The notes under the pieces are model-generated. The model did no database searches. It was given only the letters and a program-made list of their open reading frames with translations, and was not told where the DNA came from. A stretch of 64,000 nt of DNA, from assembly GCF_042649925.1 (NCBI RefSeq), contig NZ_JBHSAF010000001.1, positions 372,001-436,000 of the forward strand, in the 5' to 3' direction. A program made the translations under genes and the position numbers. Numbering within the stretch: position 1 is the stretch's first letter; every line of letters begins with the position of its first letter. The DNA is from Pseudaeromonas sharmana (lineage in GTDB: Bacteria; Pseudomonadota; Gammaproteobacteria; Enterobacterales; Aeromonadaceae). This document shows, one piece after another, positions 52,251 through 59,764 of this stretch.

Positions 52251-53003
52251 ATGCATAAATTCAATCTCATAGAAAATGCTCGTGACTCGCTAGAGCATGC
52301 TTTAGCTCATATAAAGCCAATACAAAGCAATCAAACTGGTGATTGGAAAAGAATAATTATCGACATTGCTCATGCGATAGAATTGTTATTAAAAGAAAAG
52401 CTGAGACAAATTCATCCGGCGTTTGTGTATGACAATATCGATAAATATCCATCTAAGGATGCCTTTACGGTTGGCGCTGAAAAAACATTAAAACGATTAC
52501 AGAATATAGGTAATATCACCTTCTCCAAAGAAGAAATAGGAGCCATAACCTCCGCAAGAGAAAAAAGAAATGAAATAGAACACTATGAGTTTTCAATTAC
52601 AGATAAAGATGCCACAGTTTTAGTTGGCCAAGCATTATCATTTGTTTTTCACTTTTCAGATAAACATTTGAATTTAGATTGGAAACCAATCTTCTTTAAA
52701 GATAGGAAATGGTCGACCCTATCAGAGTACACGCAGTTCTATGAAAATATTCGCAAAACCGCAAGTGACAATATATTTGAAAATGACATATATGTCATAG
52801 GTTGTACATTTTGCCACAACGACACATTTGATGTTGAACACGAAAAGTGTTTGGTTTGCGGATACGAAGAGAAAGTTCATGATTGCAAGCATTGCCGTGA
52901 AGCATATATTTACTCTTCTTGTGGATTCAATGAAGAAGCAAATTTATGCCCTAACTGTGAATATAAAGAAGGTTATGCAGCATTTTATCATGAAAAATAT
53001 TAA
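52251..53003 (+). CDS. HEPN-motif protein with C-terminal zinc-ribbon region
   Basis: 250 residues from ATG at 52251; GTTAGGC lies 20 bases before. Residues 1-140 are helical, with IAHAIELLLKEKLRQI and, at 106-111, RNEIEH, which fits the RNxxxH active motif of HEPN ribonucleases. Residues 180-240 hold four CxxC pairs (185/188, 200/203, 212/215, 233/236), giving probably two zinc sites. HEPN proteins often act as toxins, abortive-infection effectors or RNA processors; the zinc part may bind nucleic acid. No partner nucleotidyltransferase is adjacent. AT-rich and boxed by two 169-bp repeats, so probably acquired. The family name is not known to me. Confidence 0.65.
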   Translation: MHKFNLIENARDSLEHALAHIKPIQSNQTGDWKRIIIDIAHAIELLLKEKLRQIHPAFVYDNIDKYPSKDAFTVGAEKTLKRLQNIGNITFSKEEIGAITSAREKRNEIEHYEFSITDKDATVLVGQALSFVFHFSDKHLNLDWKPIFFKDRKWSTLSEYTQFYENIRKTASDNIFENDIYVIGCTFCHNDTFDVEHEKCLVCGYEEKVHDCKHCREAYIYSSCGFNEEANLCPNCEYKEGYAAFYHEKY

Positions 53004-53083
53004 CGCACGTAGATACTGTCTGCTTTTATGGTTTGCAAGTCTCCGGCAAGCCGTAATTCGCTTGGTAGGGTTGCCGAATTTTG

Positions 53084-53252
53084 AGCTCGTAGGTTGTGCT
53101 GAGCTTGCGAAGCCCAACGTTTACCGAGCCGCTAACGTCTTTTATAAATTAACAATGCTGCTGGTTAAACGGAAGATTATGACTAGATCATGGCATTTAA
53201 CTTAAACGCGGTAAACGTTGGACTTCATTTTATTCAGTCCAATCTACGTGCT
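53084..53252 (+). mobile_element. 169-bp inverted-end element, copy 3
   Basis: Same size and orientation as the other two but more diverged (AGCTCGTAGGTTGTGCTGAG at the left; CAGTCCAATCTACGTGCT at the right). It starts 81 bases after the HEPN-motif gene. The remaining part of the gap to 53448 holds the family B copy and no gene. Confidence 0.78.
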
Positions 53253-53345
53253 TATAAAAATAAATAGATTTAAAAAATGAGGATGAATCATAACTTCATC
53301 ATCTAATTAATTCGCTGTGTTTTAGCTTCTTAATCCTATGCCGCT

Positions 53346-53394
53346 GATTTAATTCATGCGTGCGATTACGCTGTTCTAATCGCACCGACGTGCT
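53346..53394 (+). repeat. Short palindromic repeat, family B, copy 3
   Basis: GATTTAATTCATGCGTGCGA at the left and CGACGTGCT at the right, with stem TGCGATTA/TAATCGCA; three differences from the copy at 52176. It ends 54 bases before the next gene. Confidence 0.8.
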
Positions 53395-53448
53395 ATTCCG
53401 GCCGGATTAATAACTTTCCGTCAGCATATTACATAACAGGAAGGAACC

Positions 53449-54408
53449 GTGCGTTACATATTAGGGTTGATCATGGCGAGCCTGTCGGCTCCCGCCATGG
53501 CTTTTGACTGTGCCCAGGCTAAAACCGGCGTCGAGCACGCTATTTGTAGTCATCAGACCCTCAAGGCAAAGGATGAAGCATTAAATAAAAAATATCAGGC
53601 TCTGCTCGGCGTCAGCGAAAATAAGCAGCAGATCAGGCTGTCGCAGCGGAAGTGGCTGGCGGAGCGGGATGCAAGCTGCGGCGGTGATAGCGTCGAGTCG
53701 ACACGCGTCGATTGTCTGGAGGAGATCACCGACCGGCGTTTACGCTATTTCTCACCTCTGCGAATTCAAGGGGCTGATGCTGTGCTGGAGTTGCTGCCTT
53801 ATATTGGTTTTCAAAAGGCCAATACCAAAGAGGCTCGTACGAATGTGGATATTGAATTGTTCAAATTCAACCGGCCGACAACCAAAGGACCGCAACAATT
53901 TAACGCGCGCATGGCAACCATTATTCGTGAGGCAACCTGGTTTGCCGAACCGGCCGAAGAAGCGGATAGGTATTTCATCTCCATGCAGGCAGATATAAAT
54001 GACTTCTCGCCAGCCTTCATATCGGTGACGATCATCGACGGCTCCGGTTATCCGCATACCGCCGGCGCTCAGGGCGGCGTGTCTACCGTTAATGTGAATC
54101 TCAAGGAAGGGCGGGATGCCGAATATGACGACGTCTTTAATGCTGCAGCGTTGGATTTAATAAAAAGCAGCTGCGATAAACAAATCCGCGACAACAAGGC
54201 GGAGATGGGCATCGAGCCCGACAGAGCCTCCTACCTGCCGGATATTGAACGCAAGGCTTACGATATGGACGCATGGGTGCTGACCAGGCAGAGCGCCACG
54301 CTACTCTTTGCTGCCTATGAATTGGGGGCAGGAGCAGAAGGGAGTTATGAATGCAGCTTCAGCGGTGCGATATATCGGAGCATGGTCAGCAAGGATGTTT
54401 TTGAATGA
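53449..54408 (+). CDS. Periplasmic protein: LprI-like N-domain plus DUF3298-like C-domain
   Basis: 319 residues from GTG with AGGAAGG upstream. Signal peptide (YILGLIMASLSAPAMA), then FDCAQAKTGVEHAICSHQTL and LSQRKWLAERDASC, the paired-Cys helical pattern of LprI/DUF1311, a family known from a mycobacterial lysozyme inhibitor. From about 110, NVDIELFKFNRPTTKGPQQF, SPAFISVTIIDGSGYPHTAG and NVNLKEGRDAEYDDVF fit DUF3298, often in wall- or sporulation-linked proteins. GC returns to host level here. Confidence 0.78.
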   Translation: MRYILGLIMASLSAPAMAFDCAQAKTGVEHAICSHQTLKAKDEALNKKYQALLGVSENKQQIRLSQRKWLAERDASCGGDSVESTRVDCLEEITDRRLRYFSPLRIQGADAVLELLPYIGFQKANTKEARTNVDIELFKFNRPTTKGPQQFNARMATIIREATWFAEPAEEADRYFISMQADINDFSPAFISVTIIDGSGYPHTAGAQGGVSTVNVNLKEGRDAEYDDVFNAAALDLIKSSCDKQIRDNKAEMGIEPDRASYLPDIERKAYDMDAWVLTRQSATLLFAAYELGAGAEGSYECSFSGAIYRSMVSKDVFE

Positions 54409-54432
54409 GCAATGCGTGGCAGGTGAGGCGGA

Positions 54433-54720
54433 ATGTCAGTCTATAACAAACTCCTCATAGTGTGGCTGGCTGTTTTCTGGTTAGTCTGCCTTATCGGGCT
54501 GGCGGCATACTGGCTCTCCAGTCTCTTCGCGCTGGCGGGGCTGTTGCTGCCCTTGATGATTAAACGTTACCTCGACCGGCTGACGTGCCCGCACTGTAAT
54601 ATGCCAGTGACCTACCAGGGAGAAATAGTCGGTGTCGCTTATTATGGCGGCTTCCTGAACCGGGTCTGCAGAAAGTGCGGTGGACGACTCGACGTCGACT
54701 CCATGGCGCTGGGTAAATAG
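54433..54720 (+). CDS. Small membrane protein with CPHC/CRKC zinc-type motif
   Basis: 95 residues. Two helices (LLIVWLAVFWLVCLIGLAAY and LSSLFALAGLLLPLMI) followed by a cytoplasmic or periplasmic knuckle CPHCNMPVTYQ...CRKCGGRLD that should bind one metal. Starts 25 bases after the LprI-DUF3298 gene. No known family. Confidence 0.65.
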   Translation: MSVYNKLLIVWLAVFWLVCLIGLAAYWLSSLFALAGLLLPLMIKRYLDRLTCPHCNMPVTYQGEIVGVAYYGGFLNRVCRKCGGRLDVDSMALGK

Positions 54721-54916
54721 GTGAACCTTCAGGTCCTCGCCGGGCGGGGCCAGGTTGCGTCTTTACGCCAGAGATGGCCTATGGGCAGGCGTGGCTTATT
54801 TTCTGTCATGACGGGGCTGGCGCCGATCCAATTTAAAAACCAGGCGGTGCCGCGCAACAATATTCCACCGCAGGCGCTGACATGTTGATAATGACGCCGG
54901 CAGGCACAGGGAAAAA

Positions 54917-55315
54917 ATGAATTTAGTTATCGTCCTGGGGGGACTGCTGTTCACCCCGGTTGTCATCGGCATCGCCAATGACCGTTTGTGTGCGGGCAGG
55001 ATGAAACGTTATCTCAGGGCGCTGCTGTCGGCTCTGGTGGTTTACCTGTTTATCATCGCCTCGGCGGTGTATCGCCAATATGAATTGGACAACACCCTGG
55101 CCTCGTTTGATCTGAATGGTGATGGCGTATTTTCGGGGAGCGAGATCACCCCGCAACAAGACAAGGCCATGCTGGATGTGATTGCCGATACGGGCCGCAC
55201 GCTGGCACCCTTCACCGGGGCTGTGTTCTCGGTCTGCTATTTTTTGCTGTTATGGCTGCTATTGACGCTCTGGTCAGGGTGGCGCAGGGGGAATCGGCGC
55301 CATGGGGGGGCATGA
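54917..55315 (+). CDS. Membrane protein with a predicted EF-hand loop
   Basis: 132 residues. Helices at about 2-20, 33-52 and 100-122 surround a soluble stretch in which DLNGDGVFSGSE (about 65-76) fits the canonical calcium loop DxNxDGxxxxxE. A single EF-hand between membrane helices is uncommon in bacteria. Neighbours are other small membrane proteins. Function unknown. Confidence 0.65.
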   Translation: MNLVIVLGGLLFTPVVIGIANDRLCAGRMKRYLRALLSALVVYLFIIASAVYRQYELDNTLASFDLNGDGVFSGSEITPQQDKAMLDVIADTGRTLAPFTGAVFSVCYFLLLWLLLTLWSGWRRGNRRHGGA

Positions 55316-55381
55316 ATTGCCACCTATCGCGGATATGGCTGGTGTCGAGTGGCGGATGGCCGGAACGGTCAGAGGGCGGGG

Positions 55382-55690
55382 ATGATGTCCCGAAAAGGGT
55401 TGTGGCTTGCCACGGTTCTGCTGCTGACTGTGGTGGGTTATCTGTTGCTCTGGCATGGGGCTGTTTATCTGGAGAGCGCACAACGCGCAGGGATAACTGA
55501 CATTATCGCGTCGAGCGAGGTGGTTGTCGGCTCGCTGCTGTTGTGGCCCGTGGTAGGGTATGGCTGGATAACGCAGTGGTTGACCGGTCAGTCAGGGCAT
55601 ATTGGTCTCTGGCTGCTCGTCGGGCTGCAGTCGGGCGGTTATCTGGCGCTGTATTTTCTGTTCCAACGTTGGCGATCTGCTCGCCCCTGA
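55382..55690 (+). CDS. Small membrane protein, unknown
   Basis: 102 residues from the first of two adjacent ATGs (55382 or 55385). Three hydrophobic helices: LWLATVLLLTVVGYLLLWHG, VVVGSLLLWPVVGYGWI and IGLWLLVGLQSGGYLALYFL. No family recognised. Close spacing to genes on both sides suggests a run of envelope genes on one strand. Confidence 0.55.
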   Translation: MMSRKGLWLATVLLLTVVGYLLLWHGAVYLESAQRAGITDIIASSEVVVGSLLLWPVVGYGWITQWLTGQSGHIGLWLLVGLQSGGYLALYFLFQRWRSARP

Positions 55691-55745
55691 TGGGCACGGG
55701 TTCGGTGTGATAGCCGATAAATGACACGGTATAGGAACAACAAGC

Positions 55746-56249
55746 ATGCCATCGTCACCGCAAGCGCCCGAGACGGGCTATTACTTTAACCTGTTCACCC
55801 AGGCCCGGCGCTTCAGGGTGGGGCTTGAACAACGCCGCTGGTGCGACCTGTGGCATCAGCACTTCGATGTACAAGGGATAGGCAATCTCGGTTGGCCACA
55901 TCGCCACCGCCACCTGACGGCGCTGTTCACGGCACTGGCTGGCGCCCGGCGGGAACTTGAGTCGAGCAAGCAGCCCTATCAGCTGTTTGCCCTGGTTCAT
56001 CCGCGGGACTCGGCAAGCGACGCCTTGGTTGTTCACACCCCCAATCCCCATGGCAGCGTGTTTCCGTACGCGCTGGGCGGTCAGCCTCTTACCCGGCTGC
56101 CCCCCTGGCTTGGCGCTGTCATGACGCCGGGCCGCTACACAGTGCGGGTTGCCCGCTATGACGGGCAAACACGCTATATCATTCAACCCGCTCTGCAGTC
56201 AGAAGGCGGATCGGGCGTAGTGGCTCGTTGCCGGGCCTCCGGCCTGTGA
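55746..56249 (+). CDS. Unknown soluble protein (167 aa)
   Basis: 167 residues, rich in His, Arg and Trp, no signal or membrane helix. GYYFNLFTQARRFRVGLEQR, then WCDLWHQHFDVQGIGNLGWP, QPYQLFALVHPRDSASDALV and GRYTVRVARYDGQTRYIIQP. Family not recognised. It may be co-expressed with the membrane gene that starts 26 bases later. Confidence 0.65.
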   Translation: MPSSPQAPETGYYFNLFTQARRFRVGLEQRRWCDLWHQHFDVQGIGNLGWPHRHRHLTALFTALAGARRELESSKQPYQLFALVHPRDSASDALVVHTPNPHGSVFPYALGGQPLTRLPPWLGAVMTPGRYTVRVARYDGQTRYIIQPALQSEGGSGVVARCRASGL

Positions 56250-56274
56250 TAGCCGCTAAATCAGCGAGGTACCC

Positions 56275-57030
56275 ATGAGTGAACGGATCCGCTGGACCTA
56301 TGCACCGCCGCGGACGCGGGCGGCGCGGCAGGCCTGGCATGAGGCGCTCCCGCTGTGGCGGCGCTCACTGTTCCTGTCGCTGCTGATCACGACGCTGATC
56401 TGGCTCGGCGCCAGTGCCATCTCCACCCGGCTGCCACTGCCGTTGGCCGGGTTTGCCGCGGTGGCGGGGGGCGTGCCCTGTCTGCTGCTGTTAATGCCGC
56501 TGGCCGCCTTCGTGTTACCCGAGCAGCGCTATCAACTGGATGCGTCCGGACTGTCGATTAATGGCAAACGGCTACCCTGGCGGCATGTCGTGGCGTTCAC
56601 CCACGGCCGGCAACCTCACACCCTGCTTATCGCCCAGAGCACAGGCGAGACGCTTGAGGTGCATTTGCCAGCCCCGCCGCTGGCGGATTCAGTGATGAAT
56701 GGCTTCCGGCAGTGGTCGCCGGTGGCAGCGCGCCCGACCTTCAAGGTGCTGCGTTTTTCGCCTGGTGAGGTCAGCGTGTTACTGGTGGCGGTCACCGGCA
56801 ACGCGCTGCTGGCCAGTCTGCTGTTCAGCCTGTTTCGAACTCAGGTTCAGCCGCATCTGCTGGGCTGGCTGGGGCTGGCTGCGCTACCCGCTGCACTGTT
56901 CGCTGCGGGGATGGCGCGGCTTTGGCATCCCGGTTTCACGCGGCTTCCGCTGCCGATGGCAATCATCGGCTTTTGTCTGTGTAGTGCGCTGACGCAAATC
57001 TATGTGTTGGCTTTCTTCGTCCGGACTTAG
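56275..57030 (+). CDS. Unknown membrane protein (251 aa)
   Basis: 251 residues with about four helices (LFLSLLITTLIWLGASAI, AGFAAVAGGVPCLLLLMPLA, VSVLLVAVTGNALLASLLFS and a final pair), and a middle soluble part (YQLDASGLSINGKRLPWRHV) resembling a PH-like or DUF-type strand region. No known family. Host-like GC. Confidence 0.65.
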   Translation: MSERIRWTYAPPRTRAARQAWHEALPLWRRSLFLSLLITTLIWLGASAISTRLPLPLAGFAAVAGGVPCLLLLMPLAAFVLPEQRYQLDASGLSINGKRLPWRHVVAFTHGRQPHTLLIAQSTGETLEVHLPAPPLADSVMNGFRQWSPVAARPTFKVLRFSPGEVSVLLVAVTGNALLASLLFSLFRTQVQPHLLGWLGLAALPAALFAAGMARLWHPGFTRLPLPMAIIGFCLCSALTQIYVLAFFVRT

Positions 57031-57099
57031 GTCTGGCTCAGGCCATGCGCCGCGATGAGTGTGAGCACACCACGCCTGACTACGACACATGTGGCAAGG

Positions 57100-57888
57100 T
57101 TACCGGGCCGGTGGACAGAGGGTTTTGGCCGACAGGCGGTGGGCAAATGTCACTATGCGTTCATCGTCGATAGAGATCTTGGGCGCATCAATGCCGATGG
57201 CGCTCTGTAATTGGCTGGTATCGACGGCGGTGACGGTCTGCTTGCTCACGCAGTAGGCGGTTATTGCTGTGGAAATCGCGGATCTCCCGTCACACAGATA
57301 GTTGCTTTGCCTGGCCACCACGGCGATGCCGTGATCATTGCGGATGACCTCCTTGGCTAGCTGATAACACACATCTGTGATGTTCTGCCATGCGTAATCG
57401 CGCTCTTCCAGGTAGAGCATCCTGGCCACCGGTTCGGTTGGCGTGTGGCGATAGCCCATACGGCGCAGGTAGTCTTCGCGCAGCGCCTGCTGTTGCGCCT
57501 TGGGGAGCCGGTACAATAGCTCATACAGGCGACTGGCAAAGGCATTGTGGACTTGTTCATACTCGCGAAAACTGTCTTGCTCGAAGGTTTCACCGTCGAA
57601 AAAAACGCTATTTTTTTGCTCGTCGCGAAAGTTGTTTCTGGCGTTTAGCCAGGTGCGTTGTTCGGCGATCAGGGCTTGCGGCTCGACCGCCTGTTTGAGC
57701 AAGCGGCGATAGCTGTCATGGATGATCTGATCGGCAAGGGCCAGTTGGGGATCGTCACAAATCTGTTTTTCGATCTCCAGCCTGGCACGCTGGCAATCAA
57801 ACGACGGGCCGATGTTCTCTTCTGCCGAGCAGTTGAGGGATATCAGCAGCAGTAGCAACCCGCTGCGGTATGCGGTGGAATGGATCAT
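57100..57888 (-). CDS. LprI-like (DUF1311) periplasmic protein, paralogue A
   Basis: 262 residues. Signal peptide ending NCSA, then IGPSFDCQRARLEIEKQICD and LIAEQRTWLNARNNF, the DUF1311 pattern with two Cys. The rest (YELLYRLPKAQQQALREDYL; VKxVIRNDHGIAVVARQ-type segment) is shared with the neighbour at 57962 and not assigned. A lysozyme-inhibitor role is a family possibility only. Confidence 0.75.
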   Translation of the reverse strand: MIHSTAYRSGLLLLLISLNCSAEENIGPSFDCQRARLEIEKQICDDPQLALADQIIHDSYRRLLKQAVEPQALIAEQRTWLNARNNFRDEQKNSVFFDGETFEQDSFREYEQVHNAFASRLYELLYRLPKAQQQALREDYLRRMGYRHTPTEPVARMLYLEERDYAWQNITDVCYQLAKEVIRNDHGIAVVARQSNYLCDGRSAISTAITAYCVSKQTVTAVDTSQLQSAIGIDAPKISIDDERIVTFAHRLSAKTLCPPAR

Positions 57889-57961
57889 TTTTCATCCTTG
57901 ATAAGGCAGCGCGCTGCTGCGCCAGTATCTGAATATCCACGGCCATAACCAGTTAGCATGG

Positions 57962-58756
57962 TTATTTTGTCGTGCCACACAGGGTGTTGGTCGACAGGCG
58001 ATCGGCAAACGCGATGAGTTGGTCATCATTCTGATCGGCTGGATTCTGAGCAGCTTGGACACGCTCGAATTCGTTATTTAGTGGCGAGGCATCCACCTGG
58101 GTGAGCTGGTTATGGTTGATGCAGTAGACCTCAAGCGACGTGCCACTCCATGAGGTGCCGCCACACTGATAGGAATAGGTATTCATCACGACAGCCAGAC
58201 CGCGATCGTTGCGGAGAACATCCCACGTTACCCGGTTGCAATCATTGGCTAAGGTCTCGAAGGCATAATTTCTCTCCTGCTGATCGATCCATTTAGCCAC
58301 CGGATTGGAAGGTGGGTTCCGAAATCCCATTTGCCTTAAGTAGTGCTCTCGCAGCTGCCGTTGTTGTGAGGGGGGTAGCTGTTCAAACAGCTCGGCTATC
58401 CGGCTAGCAAACGCATCGTACAGTTGAACAATTTCGTCATAGCTACCCGCGATAAATTCCTGATTGTTGAAGAAGCGCTGGTTGCGATTGTTGTCGCGGT
58501 AGTGATTTCTCGACTGCAGCCAGGCACGTTGTTCGGCGATGAGTTTATTCTTATCCGGACTCAGCTTGAGCAAGGCCTGATAGCAGTCATGAATGAATTG
58601 ATCGGCCCGCGCCAATACGTCGTTACTGCAAATATCCTGTTCGATCTCCAGCCTGGCACGCTGGCAATCAAACGACGGGCCGATTTTCTCTTCTGCCGAG
58701 CAGTTGAGGGCAAGCAGCCAGAATAACCAGCAAAATTGTCGGGAGGGGGCGGCCAT
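57962..58756 (-). CDS. LprI-like (DUF1311) periplasmic protein, paralogue B
   Basis: 264 residues, tandem copy of the 57100 gene. The first part (NCSAEEKIGPSFDCQRARLE) is nearly identical at DNA level to paralogue A over about 68 bases (58636-58702 against 57774-57840, one difference), whereas later parts have diverged to roughly family-level similarity. This suggests duplication with selection or gene conversion at the signal/N-domain. Same strand and 73 bases apart. Confidence 0.75.
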   Translation of the reverse strand: MAAPSRQFCWLFWLLALNCSAEEKIGPSFDCQRARLEIEQDICSNDVLARADQFIHDCYQALLKLSPDKNKLIAEQRAWLQSRNHYRDNNRNQRFFNNQEFIAGSYDEIVQLYDAFASRIAELFEQLPPSQQRQLREHYLRQMGFRNPPSNPVAKWIDQQERNYAFETLANDCNRVTWDVLRNDRGLAVVMNTYSYQCGGTSWSGTSLEVYCINHNQLTQVDASPLNNEFERVQAAQNPADQNDDQLIAFADRLSTNTLCGTTK

Positions 58757-59097
58757 ATTTCGTCCTTGAATGATGGGGCCGGGCTAAGGTAGCGCATCCA
58801 TTTGAAACTTGACAGCAGGATTTACCGGCACGGTTAACACAGGGATGGCGCATCGACGGTAGAAAGACAACCAGGCCCGGCATTGCCGGCCTGGTTCGTT
58901 ATATTTAAGGAAATAGATTCAGACGAGGTCAGTACACTATTTCGTATTAATGTGCGGTGTAAGAGTGGGTAAGGGATTGGTCACATAATTTTAGTAAAAA
59001 AACTCGATTTGTTTTTTGGTTGTTGATGTCTTGATTAAAGTTAGACTTTTTAATCAGTCAACCAATTCATCAAGCAAAAAATCATTCATGAGGCCCC
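58757..59097. other. Gap between paralogue B and the lipoprotein gene
   Basis: About 340 bases, AT-rich in its second half. It contains the hairpin at 58869 and probable promoters for the lipoprotein that cannot be pinned down. No gene seen. Confidence 0.5.
58869..58902. repeat. Hairpin repeat, copy 1
   Basis: AACCAGGCC and GGCCTGGTT around CGGCATTGCCG, followed by CGTTAT. A near-identical hairpin is at 59672. No T-run follows, so it is not a standard terminator. Confidence 0.75.
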
Positions 59098-59607
59098 ATG
59101 ATTAACAAATATCTTCGTCTTGCGTCTGTGCTGCTAGCAATGTCGACACTGACGGCATGTGCCAATAAACCCTTCGAGCCGGTGCCTGAAGGATATACAG
59201 GTCCTGTTGCTGATATTACCGATACCATTGATAACCAGACAGGTACCTCTGCGTACATGTATGTGGTTTATCAGGTGGATTATAAGCCTGTGGCGAACAG
59301 TATTGCTGCGTCATTGAATAAGAGTTATGGAAACGGAGCAATTTTGACATCGGAGTTGATTTCACGTCAGGTTCCAATCGAAAAAATTGCACTGTCTGTC
59401 ATGGCCAAGAAAGTCTACGCCGCACCCGTGGGGAGCTGGATTAGTGAAAATCCGGTACCAGTGCAGGGTAAATTCACATTTACGCCCCAGGCAGGACATA
59501 GTTATTCCGTGAAAGGCGTATTAGGGATGGAGAGCTCTGTGGTGCAATTGGTTGATGATATAGATGGAACTATTATTGCGGAGGCCAAGGCCACAGCCGC
59601 GGACTAA
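59098..59607 (+). CDS. Lipoprotein of unknown function (169 aa)
   Basis: 169 residues. Lipobox STLTACAN with Cys at about 21. The mature part is strand-rich (GPVADITDTIDNQTGTSAYM, FTFTPQAGHSYSVKGVLGM, IDGTIIAEAKATA), like a small beta-sandwich outer-membrane lipoprotein. AT-leaning composition. It lies between two copies of a hairpin. No family recognised. Confidence 0.75.
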   Translation: MINKYLRLASVLLAMSTLTACANKPFEPVPEGYTGPVADITDTIDNQTGTSAYMYVVYQVDYKPVANSIAASLNKSYGNGAILTSELISRQVPIEKIALSVMAKKVYAAPVGSWISENPVPVQGKFTFTPQAGHSYSVKGVLGMESSVVQLVDDIDGTIIAEAKATAAD

Positions 59608-59671
59608 ATAAATTAACTATCTGATTCGGATAATTCAGCCTTAACAGGTTATTTATCGATGATATGAATAT

Positions 59672-59706
59672 AACCAGGCCCGGCATTGCCGGGCCTGGTT
59701 CGTTAT
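59672..59706. repeat. Hairpin repeat, copy 2
   Basis: AACCAGGCCCGGC and GCCGGGCCTGGTT form a perfect 13-bp stem around ATT, then CGTTAT. Same unit as at 58869 with one base more in the right arm. It sits between the lipoprotein and the converging bgl gene and might end either transcript. Confidence 0.78.
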
Positions 59707-59764
59707 GGCGGGATGACAAACCGGCGCGCCGGTTACTTCGCTCCGCGTTACCAGTCGCGGCTGG

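Noticed and set aside
50383..53448. CRISPR array suggested by repeated segments
   Set aside because: There are only three or four copies, 169 or 49 bases long, palindromic, irregularly spaced and separated by genes; no regular repeat-spacer pattern or cas gene exists.
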